A stretch of 64,000 nucleotides of DNA, taken from the NCBI RefSeq assembly GCF_040436345.1, contig NC_133219.1:20859458-20923457 (forward strand). Reading direction: 5' to 3'. This document shows, one piece after another, positions 1 through 12,000 of this stretch. The stretch's first letter is position 1. Every line of letters starts with the position of its first letter. Origin of the DNA: Pagrus major (lineage: Eukaryota; Chordata; Actinopteri; Spariformes; Sparidae). A model generated the notes under the pieces. The model was not told the DNA's origin. It did no database searches and saw only the letters and a list, made by a program, of their open reading frames with translations. Position numbers and translations under genes: made by a program.

Positions 1-2930
1 GATGCAGGTGTAAGTTCGACACGACAGATGTGTGGAAACAAGCCGGGGAGGAAAATATCTTGGAAATGGTTGGCAGATCCGAGTACATTTTGCAGCTATC
101 AGGTCTGTCAGCTCTTGTGAAAATCAATAGTCTCAAGCTCTGGCCCATGGGCCCATCGTGTGGAGCTGTTTCTGTAATAACAACCAGTGCAGTAGGTGGC
201 TGCCTTGTAGCCTTGTATAAGTAATGAGTTTTCTATATATGATGAAGACCCCTGAGGCTGGAAGATGTCTAATTAAGAAAAAATGGCCAGAGGTGCTGAT
301 AAATAAAACACAGTCGGTACAATATTGGACAGGCTGTGTGTGAAGAAAGCATTTAGGTTACCCTTCCTCTCTCATAGTCTGATGAATATGAGTTTAGCTT
401 TCACATCATATGATGACAACATTCTGCATTGTGCTTTTCCACCTGAGTGTACAGAATAAATTACGTGCGAAGCAACACACCTCCGCACCACCTTGTACTC
501 ATTATGCTTATTCTTCTTAACTGCGGTGCGATTTTTTTTAATGATCCACGGGGGGGAAACTGGATAATGTGAAAATTTTGTCAATTGTTTACCACTTTGT
601 AAAATAACCTATAAACAACTTGCTTTAAACTCCTCGGCAGCGTTGGGCCAAGTCTTAATTCTTTCCCGGACGTTTTTAAAGCTGCACTAGTCGAGGCTTT
701 TATGTAAAATATTGGCCTACCTGTCCCGTCAGCCTAACTGTGCTTTGGGCTGTATGTGATTTACCAAGTGCATGAGACCAACTTTTCCACACACAATTCT
801 GCCGTTAGTAAAGTGCACTTGTCACTCTATGAGAAGTGATAAATCAAAAGTGAAGACCAAATTCATTTCCTTCAGAGCAGGTTGATCGCTCCATCACAAG
901 ACAAGTGGACAAACCAGAATTGGATTTCTTTCCTTCCTTTCTTTTATTATAAGTCATCACCATGAGTTTGCTGTGTGCATTTTACTGATGACATTCTATA
1001 CGATTCCTAAAAAGCAGCAGAGGCTGAGACGTCCTGACTTTAAGTCCCTACTATGAGTCAAGCTCCCATGATACTGCATCGTACATTTTAATGACTATTG
1101 TCTTGATTAATTTCTTAATCAAGACAACAGTCATTAGCTCGGGCTTATATTTAATTTTGCCAGGTGTTTTGGGGGTAAAAATTTACACTACTTAATTTTG
1201 CTCTACTGCCCAAATACACCTTTAAGCCTAAATTGGATGGATTTCAGCTTTAATTGCATGGCTTATTTGAGGCATGTAAGCCAGTATTTCTTACGTAACA
1301 ACTCTGCAAGTGAATTCAGCTGTTAGTTGCATAGATGCCATGCAATTAACTTGGAACGACTTTGATACACTCAAAATCTACCATTCAATTTGTCCAGCAA
1401 ACTTTATTTGTTCTGCACCTTTGGCATTTCTTCATTGTGTTTTTAACACTTATATCTCTACTTTGTTCTTTATTATTGAAAAGGGAGTCATTTGCCCGCT
1501 TTCTTTTTCCTTCTTTGCAATTTTCTAAGTTTCAATGTGCGGTAAGTTGTTTTTCACAGTAGACATCTCGACATGCCGTCGCAGGAAAAGCACGGGTGTA
1601 TATAATGAGTCATTCCATACTGACTCACCTAGGCCCTCCCAGTTTATGTCATGGATTGTCTTAAAAATTCATGTGAAAACTTTTATTTAATTCATGGGAC
1701 TTGGCAAAATCGTATAGCTGTACTCCAAATTCTTTTTTAGTGATAAACTTTGAAGTTTGGTCCCAACAAGTATTCATTTAAATAGTTGTTGCAGATTTTA
1801 CAGTAATCACAAAAATATCTAGCTTCAGAGCAGTGGATATCTGTCTATGTGTGATTCCCTTTTGAGCCCTATTCTTTGGGTTCAGGAATGTTACAGCTTA
1901 TAAAAGGTTTGGTTAGTTACATAGTAGATGAGGTGAACTAATTTCTGACATCAACTTGTAGTATTAGAAAACCATACAGCAAGTCCTGGCTAATCTGACC
2001 TAAAACAGTTTTGGGAGGACTATTGAAGCATTTAAAGAGGGCAATTATAATTAATTTCATCATGAAGCAGTTTGATGTGGTAGTGAGATCATTTAGACCC
2101 GCTCACTTGGAAATTATATATTTCATTAAGTTAAAGACTAAGCTTGGTTCATTGACAGACACAGGGAACAAGATGACATCATCTCGTATGCAACAAACCA
2201 AGTCATTACATGCTGTAATTTGCAGTGAAAATAAGCCAGTGGCGAGGCTTAGAATACACAGATTTAGCTCAGAGGGTCAAACCTCTTAAAAAGTATTTTG
2301 AGTACAGCTATAGGATTTTTGCTTTTGAGTTTAATCAAAGTTTTTATATGAATTTCTCCGGAAAGAAAATCCATGATAGGAACTGGGAAAGTTCTGACGT
2401 CAGGCCGACTTGGCATGATATGACACAATAGTATAATGGTATTGTGTATACTGGCTTGCTGGAAGCGCCTCTTGAGATACTGGCAACTGAGACATTTTTA
2501 ATGTCATTAGACACACTTTTGCTTTTTCTGAGAGAAAATATCATTCACCCCCGTTTCCATTTTTTGCACGTTTTCCACTTGTCTTTCCTCCTCTCTTTCA
2601 TCTTTTCAGTTGTTTAGCTTTTGATTCCTCCGACTTGCTCTGACCTCATTTGCTCAATAGCTTAATATATGCAAAGCTGCCTTACAAACAAGGACCAAAG
2701 TTTGCCGTGTCTTGTTACAGACCCATTTTTAAACTTTGTCCGGAGTTATTCCCTTGGCAAAATCACAATGAATCATACAAACAAAACACAAATGCACAGA
2801 GAAGTGGCGTAATAGGGACACTGGGTCAAGCCCAATTTCCTGTGTCACACTTGCACTAATAGATAGGCCAGCCTCAGATGACTCATACACCATGTTACTC
2901 AACTAATCCCCATTACATTTCCGTCCCTAC
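1..2930. other. No gene recognised (left edge)
   Basis: AT-rich sequence with no exon I can assign. The remaining hscb exons (minus strand) were looked for here and not seen, so either this is one hscb intron running off the left edge or those exons are too diverged for me to spot by eye. A short open frame on the plus strand at 30-224 has no recognisable domain. The only structured element is the inverted repeat at 1089-1136. Confidence 0.5.
1089..1136. repeat. 22-bp inverted repeat with 4-nt loop
   Basis: The left arm 1089-1110 and right arm 1115-1136 are reverse complements except for one position, separated by the 4-base spacer tttc. As RNA from the minus strand the odd pair would be a G-U wobble, so the minus-strand hairpin would be unbroken over 22 bp; from the plus strand it is an A-C mismatch. 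It could be a tiny MITE remnant or simply a recent fold-back. No known miRNA is recognised in it. Confidence 0.75.
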
Positions 2931-3518
2931 CGCAGATTTCTGGCTGAAGTTGTCTGGATGTAGAGATCGCTGGAGCTGCAAGTATCTTTTCTGCAGCTTT
3001 TGTGTGTCCAATGTGAATGTGTGGTCACTGAAAAGAGGCAACACATGGTAACATGGATTTTTGTTGCTCACATACTGACTTGTAGATACAATTGTCATGA
3101 GTTAGATAATGGGTAAATTAGGTAAAAAATAAATAAATAAATCTCACCAATCCATAATTTTGAAGAAGGATGTCCCTTCATCAGGAGGCTGGACTACTTT
3201 GCATGACATGCAGAAGAATGCAGGCGATTTCTCAAGAGGCTGTTTGCATTTCCAGCAGTTCAGTTTGACTTGACCTGTACAGTAATTCCTGGGTGAACGG
3301 ACTAGGCTGGTGTAATAAAATGTCTTTCTTTCCTTTCCCAGTGCTTTGAAGTTCGTTGTGTGGTGCCATGTGTCCTTCGTGGGGAAGCTGGTAGACATGC
3401 AATGTGCTGAACATGTAACAGCTTTATAAACAGACTGTCGCTTCGTCGTCATGAGCCCGTTTGGGCGCAGTGAAGCCCGAGGTGAGCACAAAATCCGAAG
3501 AGAGTTTAATGCCAACAT
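2931..3518 (-). CDS. hscb: HscB Fe-S cluster co-chaperone, first two coding exons (partial)
   Basis: HSCB is the mitochondrial J-domain co-chaperone that recruits the Hsp70 mortalin (HSPA9) to ISCU and passes on nascent Fe-S clusters. Exon 1 is 3148-3518 (minus), starting at the ATG at 3518-3516 and encoding 123 full codons; exon 2 is 2931-3027. The junction joins TG to T to give Cys124, reading IMDCDHTFTLDTQKL. Visible features are a Ser/Arg-rich, acid-poor N-terminus suited to a mitochondrial presequence, the vertebrate HSCB tetracysteine zinc site (CWKC at residues 88-91 and CMSC at 103-106), and the start of the J domain with its HPD motif at residues 147-149. Donor sites are gtgaga after exon 1 and gtaggg after exon 2; the acceptor is ctcttttcag. 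The C-terminal exons (rest of the J domain and the ISCU-binding helical domain) are not seen in the window. The gene is head-to-head with lrrc8a. Confidence 0.9.
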
Positions 3519-3720
3519 TTCCGCTATTCAAATACACAGTTCAATACTGTTGTGGACTCAATCAAACACATAAGGGAGGCTCCTTACTGTCATAACACGA
3601 ACATCTCTCCTCCAGAGAAGGGAGCGGAAGTGCGTTCTTCTTCTACGGTTTCAGCATGCACCACACTGACACCCGTCGGCCTGGCGGTGTAACTGCTCCG
3701 GAGGTGCTGGGGAAAACAAC
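3519..3720. promoter_or_regulatory. Probable bidirectional promoter between hscb and lrrc8a
   Basis: The interval between the hscb start codon (minus) and the putative first lrrc8a exon (plus) is short. It carries an ETS-type core GCGGAAGTG at 3624-3632 and is less AT-rich than its surroundings (for example 3655-3715). ETS/GABP sites are common in TATA-less bidirectional promoters of mitochondrial genes. I see no TATA box. Transcription start sites cannot be fixed from sequence alone. Confidence 0.5.
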
Positions 3721-3817
3721 AGCTAGCAAGCTGAGCTGCTAGCAACAATGAACGCAATTTGTTAGCAACTATTGATATTAAAGTAGAGTTGGATTAAATC
3801 GCAGCACATCGAGCGTC
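3640..3817 (+). other. lrrc8a: Possible non-coding first exon of lrrc8a
   Basis: A strong donor (gtaagt at 3818-3823) follows the promoter region and has no coding frame attached to it. LRRC8A in other vertebrates has non-coding 5' exons, so this is the best candidate first exon. Its 5' end is a guess, since no initiator element is evident. Confidence 0.3.
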
Positions 3818-4455
3818 GTAAGTTGAATATCGTAGTAGTTTTAATACATGTTAGCGGTGTAGCACTGTCATTAAGTTCAGCGTTTGATAGGATGTAAACT
3901 TCCCGATGAGAGAGAGAGCCGGTGGTCAGTATGTAGTTAGCTAGGTTAGCGCACTAGCTAACAGCAGCCTAGCCTAGTTCGCTAACGTGCTTAACAGCGA
4001 AAATTGTGCTTCTCTGTGGTCGGTGTTAATATGCAGCTTGCTGTCAGATATCGTTGTACTTACATAAATACATTGTGTGTCATTATTTAGTCGTAGATAT
4101 AATGAAACAGCAAGTTTTAACAAACTTTCTGTTCAGGAGCGCTTGCTCAGCTACCTAGCGAGATGACAAAGACATCTCATGCTAACGTGACGAGCGGTGA
4201 CAGATGTATAGTCGGTACAGTCATCTTAATTAACACATGTATCTGACAACACGAACCATATCTGGCACGATGTATTATATTACCAAAACCCGTAAAGGCA
4301 AACGTCGTTTGTTAGAAAGTATTGTTGTTTAAACATAACTTGGAGCAGTAGGACGCATTCAGATAACTTTCTTGACGCATTGGTAAAGTATATCACTCCC
4401 GAGTATGCTAGAAAAAAGCTGAAACCACATTTCTATCTGCCAATATCTCTGTCAG

Positions 4456-4581
4456 GTTTTCAATTCAACCCCATGGCGATGAGAGAGGCAGTGGTCCATG
4501 AAGAGTTCTGGATACACAGAGAGTGGCTTGTCCACCAGGGACATCATCAGGCACTGGAGCACAGATAACACATCCAAACTG
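4456..4581 (+). other. lrrc8a: Probable non-coding 5' exon of lrrc8a with a uORF
   Basis: This segment is bounded by a pyrimidine-rich acceptor (atctctgtcag ending at 4455) and a consensus donor (gtgagt at 4582). It would splice to the coding exon at 6478. It contains an upstream ORF, ATG at 4473 to TAA at 4566-4568, encoding 31 residues with no recognisable domain. The exon is inferred from splice signals and position, not from protein homology. Confidence 0.45.
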
Positions 4582-6477
4582 GTGAGTATTTTATTTACTG
4601 AGTGTACTTGCTGCTGATCCATCATCTACCCAATCCAGGCTGTTACACTGGAATGGTTATTATGTGTGCAAAAGTTCCTCTGAACTGGAGCCAGTCCAAA
4701 TATGCTTATTTGGCCGAGGATCAGACTAGACGTCTTGACTCCTCGCCTTTACAGCTTCCTAACAAAGTACAAGCTCTGATGAATGCCCAGCCCCGACACT
4801 TGTTGTGTATGTGTAGGTGTGGGTTTTTGGGGGCGGTGGGGTTGCAAAAGGTGACGGTGGAGTATTCCAGAGAGACACTGGTTGGAGACAGCGGCTCCTA
4901 TAAGGTAAACAGGATCTCCTCCTGAAGGTCAAGGGAGGTGCTTCTCAAGGCCCCCGCAGACAATACTCTGGGTATTATTAACGGAAATGGCTAAGAATAG
5001 AGAGCAGCCGAGCAAGGTGGCTCCTCTGGCGGTCGTGTTGTTTGGGTTAAACAAGCCAAAACGGAACATCATCTTTAGAAGAGTGACTTCTCAAGCTTAC
5101 ATGCTGGGTGTGTCACACTCACACAAGGCTAGAGGTTGATTTGGGTGGTTTTATCCAGGAGTAGTTGTGGATTGCTCTTGACTGTTTAGGTATGGAGTTT
5201 TGTGCTTTCAGATCTGTAAGTAGAACCTTTTTTTAAAGTGTATTACAAACATTTTTATCTGGCACCACGAGCAAATATTTCTCGTGTGTTTTTTGTTGGG
5301 TTATATTTCATACCAACAGCTTGAAGTAATAACTTACGAGGGTCTTCCAGCCTGTGTGCCTGATGTAGAGATGAGGTGTCATGGTTACATACAAGATTTA
5401 CTCCTAATTAGAGACAGTAAATATTGATAAAGTCCTCTTTCACAGTATTTGTAATTTTATTTCATAATATAATTATCTAATACTTTTTCTGGAACATACA
5501 TTAAAATTGTTAATGGATTACATAATCATGCAGGAATTTGTGGTTTGGGCTAATCCAACAACTTTAATACCTGAGTGTATAATGTCTCACAGCATGTTAT
5601 TATAGCACCTTCCTCTATTCCAAGTTAGTGGTGTTGCATCTATAACACCCTCGAACAACAGTATCAGCACCATTACTGACTCACAGGATATTTCATTATA
5701 ATGACTGATCTATGTTACTAATTCTTTGTGACTGTTATTTTTGTGCAACAATGCAATTTTCAGTATCACAGTACTTGATACAGTTTGAAGTACTTAGTTT
5801 CAGTGGTATAATCAGAATTAGATGAGGAAAAGTGGGATCAGTGCAACCCTGCTAATTACAGTGCTCTCCCAATGAAAATCGGGCACAAAGGTTTTTCTTG
5901 ATTAAGTCTATCCGAAGTGATTGTTCTGTTAATTTAGTCATTTATTTTGTTTATAGCCTGGATAGACTTTCAAGGCAGCTGCCTCATTGTCTTTTTTTCA
6001 TTTGCTTCAACAACCACTTAAATCTTGTAGGGACTAAATAAATTGCAGATAAATTACCTTAAGATTCCATTGATAGCTGATCATTTGGCCAAAACATTTG
6101 AAACACTATGTCCAGTGTGGTAGTACTTTAGAAAGTGAGATTAATTGAGTCTGTTTAACAAAAGTTAAATCGATAACATGGTACCCCACTCAGTGGAGTC
6201 AATCAGGCAATTCTTTGTCACAAGCATGAATCTTTATTTCATTACTCCTGACAGCCTTCAAATTAACCGTCTGCAATGTTCTGATGTTTGACCTTGTTAG
6301 TTAGCATTCTAGTATTGATTTGTCATCTTGCTATTGTGTTGTGGTTGAGGTAAAGGCTATTCAGGCATTAGAGGGATTTTGTAGAAAACCATTTCTGCAG
6401 TGTCTTGATGTTTAACAAAGTTATTTAATTCAGCATATCTCTGTCTCATGATCATGTCCTCAATTCATTTTCCACAG

Positions 6478-9040
6478 ATAAACCATGATTCCCATCACTG
6501 AGCTGCGGTACTTTGTGGACACACAGCCAGCATACCGCATCCTGAAACCATGGTGGGATGTATTCACGGACTACATCTCCATTGTTATGCTTATGATTTC
6601 TGTGTTTGGGGGGACGCTGCAGGTCACTCAGGACAAGATGATCTGCCTGCCCTGCAAATGGGTAGTCAATCAGACCTGCAAGAAGAACTTCAATTCTACC
6701 CTCGCCACATCTTTGTTCTTGGAGCCCAAAGGGATCCAGTATGATCTGGACCGCCACCAGTACAACTATGTGGATGCTGTGTGCTATGAGAATAGATTGC
6801 ACTGGTTTGCCAAGTATTTTCCTTACCTAGTATTACTTCACACACTTATTTTCCTAGCTTGCAGCAACTTTTGGTTCAAGTTCCCACGGACAAGTTCCAA
6901 ACTAGAGCACTTTGTATCCATCTTGCTGAAATGCTTCGACTCCCCATGGACAACTAGGGCACTGTCGGAGACTGTGGTTGAAGAGAGCGACCCAAAACCA
7001 ATGAAAATGAATGGCTCAATGGACCACAAGGAGTCTGTTATCAGTGAGGATGTTGAAGCAAGTGTTCCTATGCTCCAAAGGACAAAGACACGCTTTGAGC
7101 AGGGGATTGTAGATAGAACAGAAACCGGGGTTTTGGACAAGAAAGAGGGCGAACAGGCGAAAGCCCTGTTTGAAAAAGTAAAAAAGTTCCGTATACACGT
7201 TGAAGAAGGAGACATTGTGTACAGACTGTACATCCGTCAGACTATCATAAAAGTCATCAAGTTTATTTTGATAATCTGCTATACAGGGTATTACGTGCAC
7301 GATATTAAATTCAGTGTCGACTGTTCGGTAAATATAGAGAGCCTGACAGGTTACAGCGTGTACCGTTGTGCTCACCCACTGGCTACACTTTTTAAAATTT
7401 TGGCCTGTTTCTACATTAGCTTAGTGGTGGTGTATGGTTTGATCTGCATGTACACACTTTGCTGGATGCTCCGGCGCTCTCTGAAGAAGTACTCCTTCGA
7501 GTCGATACGGGAAGAGAGCAGCTACAGTGACATACCCGATGTGAAGAACGACTTTGCATTCATGATGCACATGATCGATCAGTATGACCCTCTGTACTCA
7601 AAACGCTTTGCTGTGTTCCTCTCAGAAGTAAGCGAGAATAAGCTGAGGCAGCTCAATCTCAACAATGAGTGGACACTGGACAAGCTCAGGCAGAGGATTA
7701 CGAAGAACTCTCAGGAGAAGTTGGAGTTGCACCTTTTCATGCTGAGTGGCATACCAGACACAGTATTTGACCTGATGGAGTTGGAGGTTCTTAAACTGGA
7801 GCTTATCCCCGATGTCACCATCCCCCCGATCATCGCCCAGCTCGTCAACCTGCGAGAGATGTGGCTCTACCACACCCCGGCCAAAATCGAAGCTCCTGCA
7901 CTGGCTTTTTTGCGTGAGAACTTAAAGTCTCTGCACATCAAGTTCACTGACATCAAAGAGATTCCCTTATGGATCTACAGTTTGAAGAACCTGAGTGAAC
8001 TTCATCTTACAGGGAATCTGAGCGCGGAGAACAACCGTTACATTGTCATTGATGGTCTCCGGGAGCTCAAGAGGCTCAAAGTTCTTCGTCTGAAGAGCAA
8101 TCTCACCAAGCTACCTCAAGTGGTGACAGATGTGGGCATGCACCTCCAGAAGCTTTCCGTCAATAATGAAGGCACCAAGCTAATGGTGCTCAACAGCCTG
8201 AAGAAGATGGTGAACCTGACAGAACTGGAGCTCATTCGCTGTGATCTAGAGCGCATACCGCACTCAATCTTCAGTTTGCACAACTTGCAGGAGATTGATC
8301 TGAAGGACAACAACCTGAAGACCATCGAGGAGATCATCAGCTTCCAGCACCTTCATCGGCTGGTCTGCCTTAAGCTCTGGTACAACCAGATCGCCTATAT
8401 TCCCATCCAGATTGGCACCCTGACCAACATGGAGAAACTGTACCTGAACAGAAACAAGATTGAGAAGATCCCCAGCCAATTGTTTTATTGCCGCAAGCTG
8501 CGCTTCCTGGACCTGAGCCATAACAACCTGACCTATATCCCTACAGACATTGGCTTCCTACAGAATCTTCAGTACCTGGCAGTGACAGCCAACAGGGTGA
8601 GTACTTGAATAATCACTTTTTCATTTTTGTTGATCGAACACATACATTGCAATATTTCTTTCTATATTGTTTGCAGCCATTTGTATGCTGCTGAAAACTT
8701 ACAAATTGTTATTCTGCTTCGCTTCTCTCCCGTTAACCCCCACACACACACCTTGAAAATGAAGATTGAGGGCCTGCCTAATGAGCTGTTCCAGTGCAAG
8801 AAGCTTCGCACTTTGAACTTGGGGAACAATTGCCTGCAGTCTCTGCCATCACGGTTTGGAGAGCTGACCGGGCTGACACAACTAGAGCTGAGAGGAAACC
8901 GGCTGGAGTGTCTGCCCGTAGAGCTCGGCGAGTGCCGACAGCTAAAGAGAACCGGTCTCGTGGTAGAGGAGGACCTTTTCAACACCCTGCCCACGGAGGT
9001 CAAGGAACAGTTATGGAAAATTGACAAAGAACAAGCTTGA
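6478..9040 (+). CDS. lrrc8a: LRRC8A (SWELL1), obligatory subunit of the volume-regulated anion channel
   Basis: Hexamers of LRRC8A with other LRRC8 paralogues form the plasma-membrane channel VRAC, which releases chloride and organic osmolytes when cells swell. The coding parts are 6485-8596 (704 codons) and 8765-9040 (91 codons plus TGA), giving 795 residues against 810 in human. The acceptor before the ATG exon is tttccacag at 6477, the internal donor is gtgagt at 8597, and the junction reads TANR|IEGLPNELF. Order: short cytoplasmic N-terminus; TM1 about 28-47; first extracellular loop with C54, C57, C65 and C100; TM2 about 112-130; long cytoplasmic loop; TM3 about 257-278; TM4 about 308-333; then leucine-rich repeats from about 390 to the C-terminus, which ends KEQA as in human. 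Arg90 in DLDRHQYNYV matches human pore-constriction Arg103. Most of the length difference is a 13-residue shorter, variable stretch of the first extracellular loop, which still has NQT and NST glycosylation sequons. Which fish duplicate (aa or ab) is not decidable here. Confidence 0.97.
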
Positions 9041-12000
9041 ACAGGACTGTGGCTGTGAGTGAAAACGGATATTATACAACTGGGCTCAGACACAGGAGAG
9101 AACGCCTGTTCTGTCTGCAAGAGCTCGTTGAAGCAGGCAGTAGTCCTGCTGCAGTGTACTGTCAGTAAGGATGGGTATCATGAACAAGAGCCAGTTTGGC
9201 AGAACCAAATTACTGATAGTTTCAGGTTGTTCTCTTGAGTCTTAAGTGTGCAGTCGGTTTTCCATCTTTTACAAACAACTTCTCAGGCCTACCATTATAA
9301 CCCAGTAACGATGCTTTTTAGCAATAATGTAGCATTGCCATTGTGATCAGCAGTGTGTGTTTACATTTTATGCTTCGTGGTTGTGGTGAAGTTTAAAAAT
9401 GCAAAACTGCAGACCAACTTTGCTACAGACAGAAAAGAACTTGAACAAAGTTTTACCGCTCACAATAACTTAAACAACAGGTCTAATGAAGATAGAATAC
9501 ATGATGAAAATAATCTTTCCAGTATTGTTAGATTTACAAATGACCTTTCCATTTTTAATTGCAGTGTATGCATTGTCAAACTGCAAACATCACTTGTTCC
9601 ACTTATTTTAAGTTTTAGCAAATTCCTAATCCGGTCATAACATTGATCAAGAAATCCTGACAGGCAAGAGGCTGTAACTCTCATTTTCTCTTTTCTTTCA
9701 GAAAGAAATATGCAGATGTTCACTCAAAATATTTGACAAGTGATCTGATTATATTACCAAATGCTCTATTTGTGTATAGGGAATGATATTAACCTTTTGT
9801 CATTGCCTTTCTGCTGAAGAGGGATGGCAATGGCGGAAATAGCTTGTGTACTTGTTTTGAAATTCATTGGAAAATCATGAAAGTAAGTAATCCAGGATAA
9901 CTAATGATGAGACATGTAAAAAAATTAAAAAGAAGGATTCTGAGGTCCTTGTGTCTGAAAGGGTCGTCAAGGAGACTGTTAGTTGTACAAGTCCTGCAGA
10001 AAGGTTGTCCTTGGTTGGCCTGAGTCTTGGTAGCAGCACAACGTGTGCTATCAGACAAGAAAGTGGGGAGCCAGTTTGGTAGAGTGAATTCCTTTTCCTC
10101 GGGTAAGATTGGTATTGTGTTTGACCACCAGCTGTGCTTGAGGAAAGGCAGTTTTTCCACTGTATGCTACCAAGTGTATGAGTATTACAAAACATCTGCC
10201 TCATACAATTACATCTGTGAAGCATGTTATCAGCACGAAGATACCCAACTCCTTACTGCCAGTATACTATCACTGGGAATTCTATTCTAATCTATTTTAT
10301 GATCATGCTGCATCTGCATTGTTTGTTTGTAATGAATTGCACAGAAAAAAATGAACAAATCTGGGGAAATGCTGAGAAGGTTTTGAATGAGATGAATCAT
10401 GTCTGAGTCAATGGAATTAGAGGTTTATGCAGGATAATAGCGTATTGACATTGAAATTGAGCCTCCAAACATTGGTAATATGTCTAAAACATACATAACA
10501 CTAGATTGGTTTCTGACCCTTTTTGTAGTGCATATGTAGTAAGCACTGGTCTGCTCTTATGTCCTGAAAGTGGAGTGATATTGTCTGCAAATGACAATTA
10601 AAAAAACAAGACTTTTCTTAAGTTAGGTTTTCTAAGCACCAGGCCTTGTGTTTATTTCAGTTTGTTATCATAACATTGTTTATTAATTAATAAATTAATT
10701 CATATGTTTCTACCTTCAATTGGGTAGTGTGAGATTACATCTCCAATCTAAAAATATTTAAATAGCTATATTAGAATTTTGGCCATATATGGCAATTTCT
10801 GACACATTTCTGAAATTCAAATTTGAAAGCTTTTACGTTGAAAAGCTTAAAGCTTGTTTAATCTATAAAGCAACATTCCAGTTAATGGAAAGAAAAATGG
10901 TGGTTACTATAAATTAATTTGTCATTGGCAAGAAAGATAATGAAGCATTTTTTTTCAGAAGAGCCATGACTTTCTTGTCAGTTGCCTTAACTTAAATTAA
11001 CTCCTTCTGTGTTATGTACTGTTTCTGTTTTTGTTGTGGCATCTGTGCAGTTGAGAACAAGTCATTATACTCTTGATCATGATTTTTATGCAGATAAATG
11101 TCTTTAAATCTGCACTAGACTACCCAACCCCAAATGCTAATGGGAGTAACAGGACAGGTCTGCTGTTTGTTTTATGTTTTGGTCTAATGGTTCATGTCCT
11201 CACTTCCTGTGTACTTTTCACAATTGACCCAACTTGACACCAGTAATTAGATTTGGGCAAATTAAAGAGAAATATGGTGTCTATACCATCTGTGATTAAT
11301 GATACGTTATTTTCTGTTGGAGCTTCACTTTGTCAAATTGGCTGTGATTAACTTTATTTTATTAGACCTCTACTTTAATGCCGCTTTAACTCTCTTTATC
11401 AGTGTTGATGTGCACTGCTGACAACTTCTATATAGTGTTAAAGTAAGAGGGGTATGAACATTTTGATTTAAGTTAACCAGTAAAAAAATCTGTTTCAGTT
11501 TGATTTGTAAAAGTGATCTAGAAATGTAGCAGCTGGGTTTAGATTTTGATTATTGAAGTGACACAAGTTCATTTTGGGCATGAAAGTGGTTTTGTTTAAT
11601 TGTATGATGGATTTCTTTTTTGTTTGTGTGGGGGTTTATTTGTGCCACATACACTCACCTCTTATGGAAACCCCTCCATGCCAGGGGATTAAAAAATACA
11701 AAAATATAGAGAAAAAAAATTTTAAATCTCAAAAACAATTACAAAGTAATATCTAATTTTAATTTAAGGAATTATCTATGTGATTGTTAAATCTCACAGC
11801 CATGTTCTGGTTTTAAACCTACCAGGTATTACAAATTCTATCTTGTGGGGGAAATGTGAGAATTTGTATTATTATAAATGTTTCTTTTCTTTTTTCTGTC
11901 GCAAATGGGCCTCCATACATTTTAGGTCAGGTCATTTAATCGTCATTTATTTCACAGCTTTCAAAGTGTGTTCATTTGTGAGGGATTGTTAAAAACTTTT

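Noticed and set aside
30-224. Open frame on the plus strand at the left edge (64 codons from a GTG, open further upstream)
   Set aside because: It could be the last exon of a gene to the left, but there is no recognisable domain and no convincing splice acceptor can be separated from the window edge.
1619-1680. Minus-strand stretch ending in a good donor (ctag|gtgagt) that might be an exon of hscb
   Set aside because: The translation (TIHDINWEGL) does not resemble HSCB and no partner exon was found.
8662-9120. 152-codon antisense open frame over the last lrrc8a exon
   Set aside because: It is a shadow of the conserved LRRC8A coding sequence on the plus strand and has no homology of its own that I recognise.
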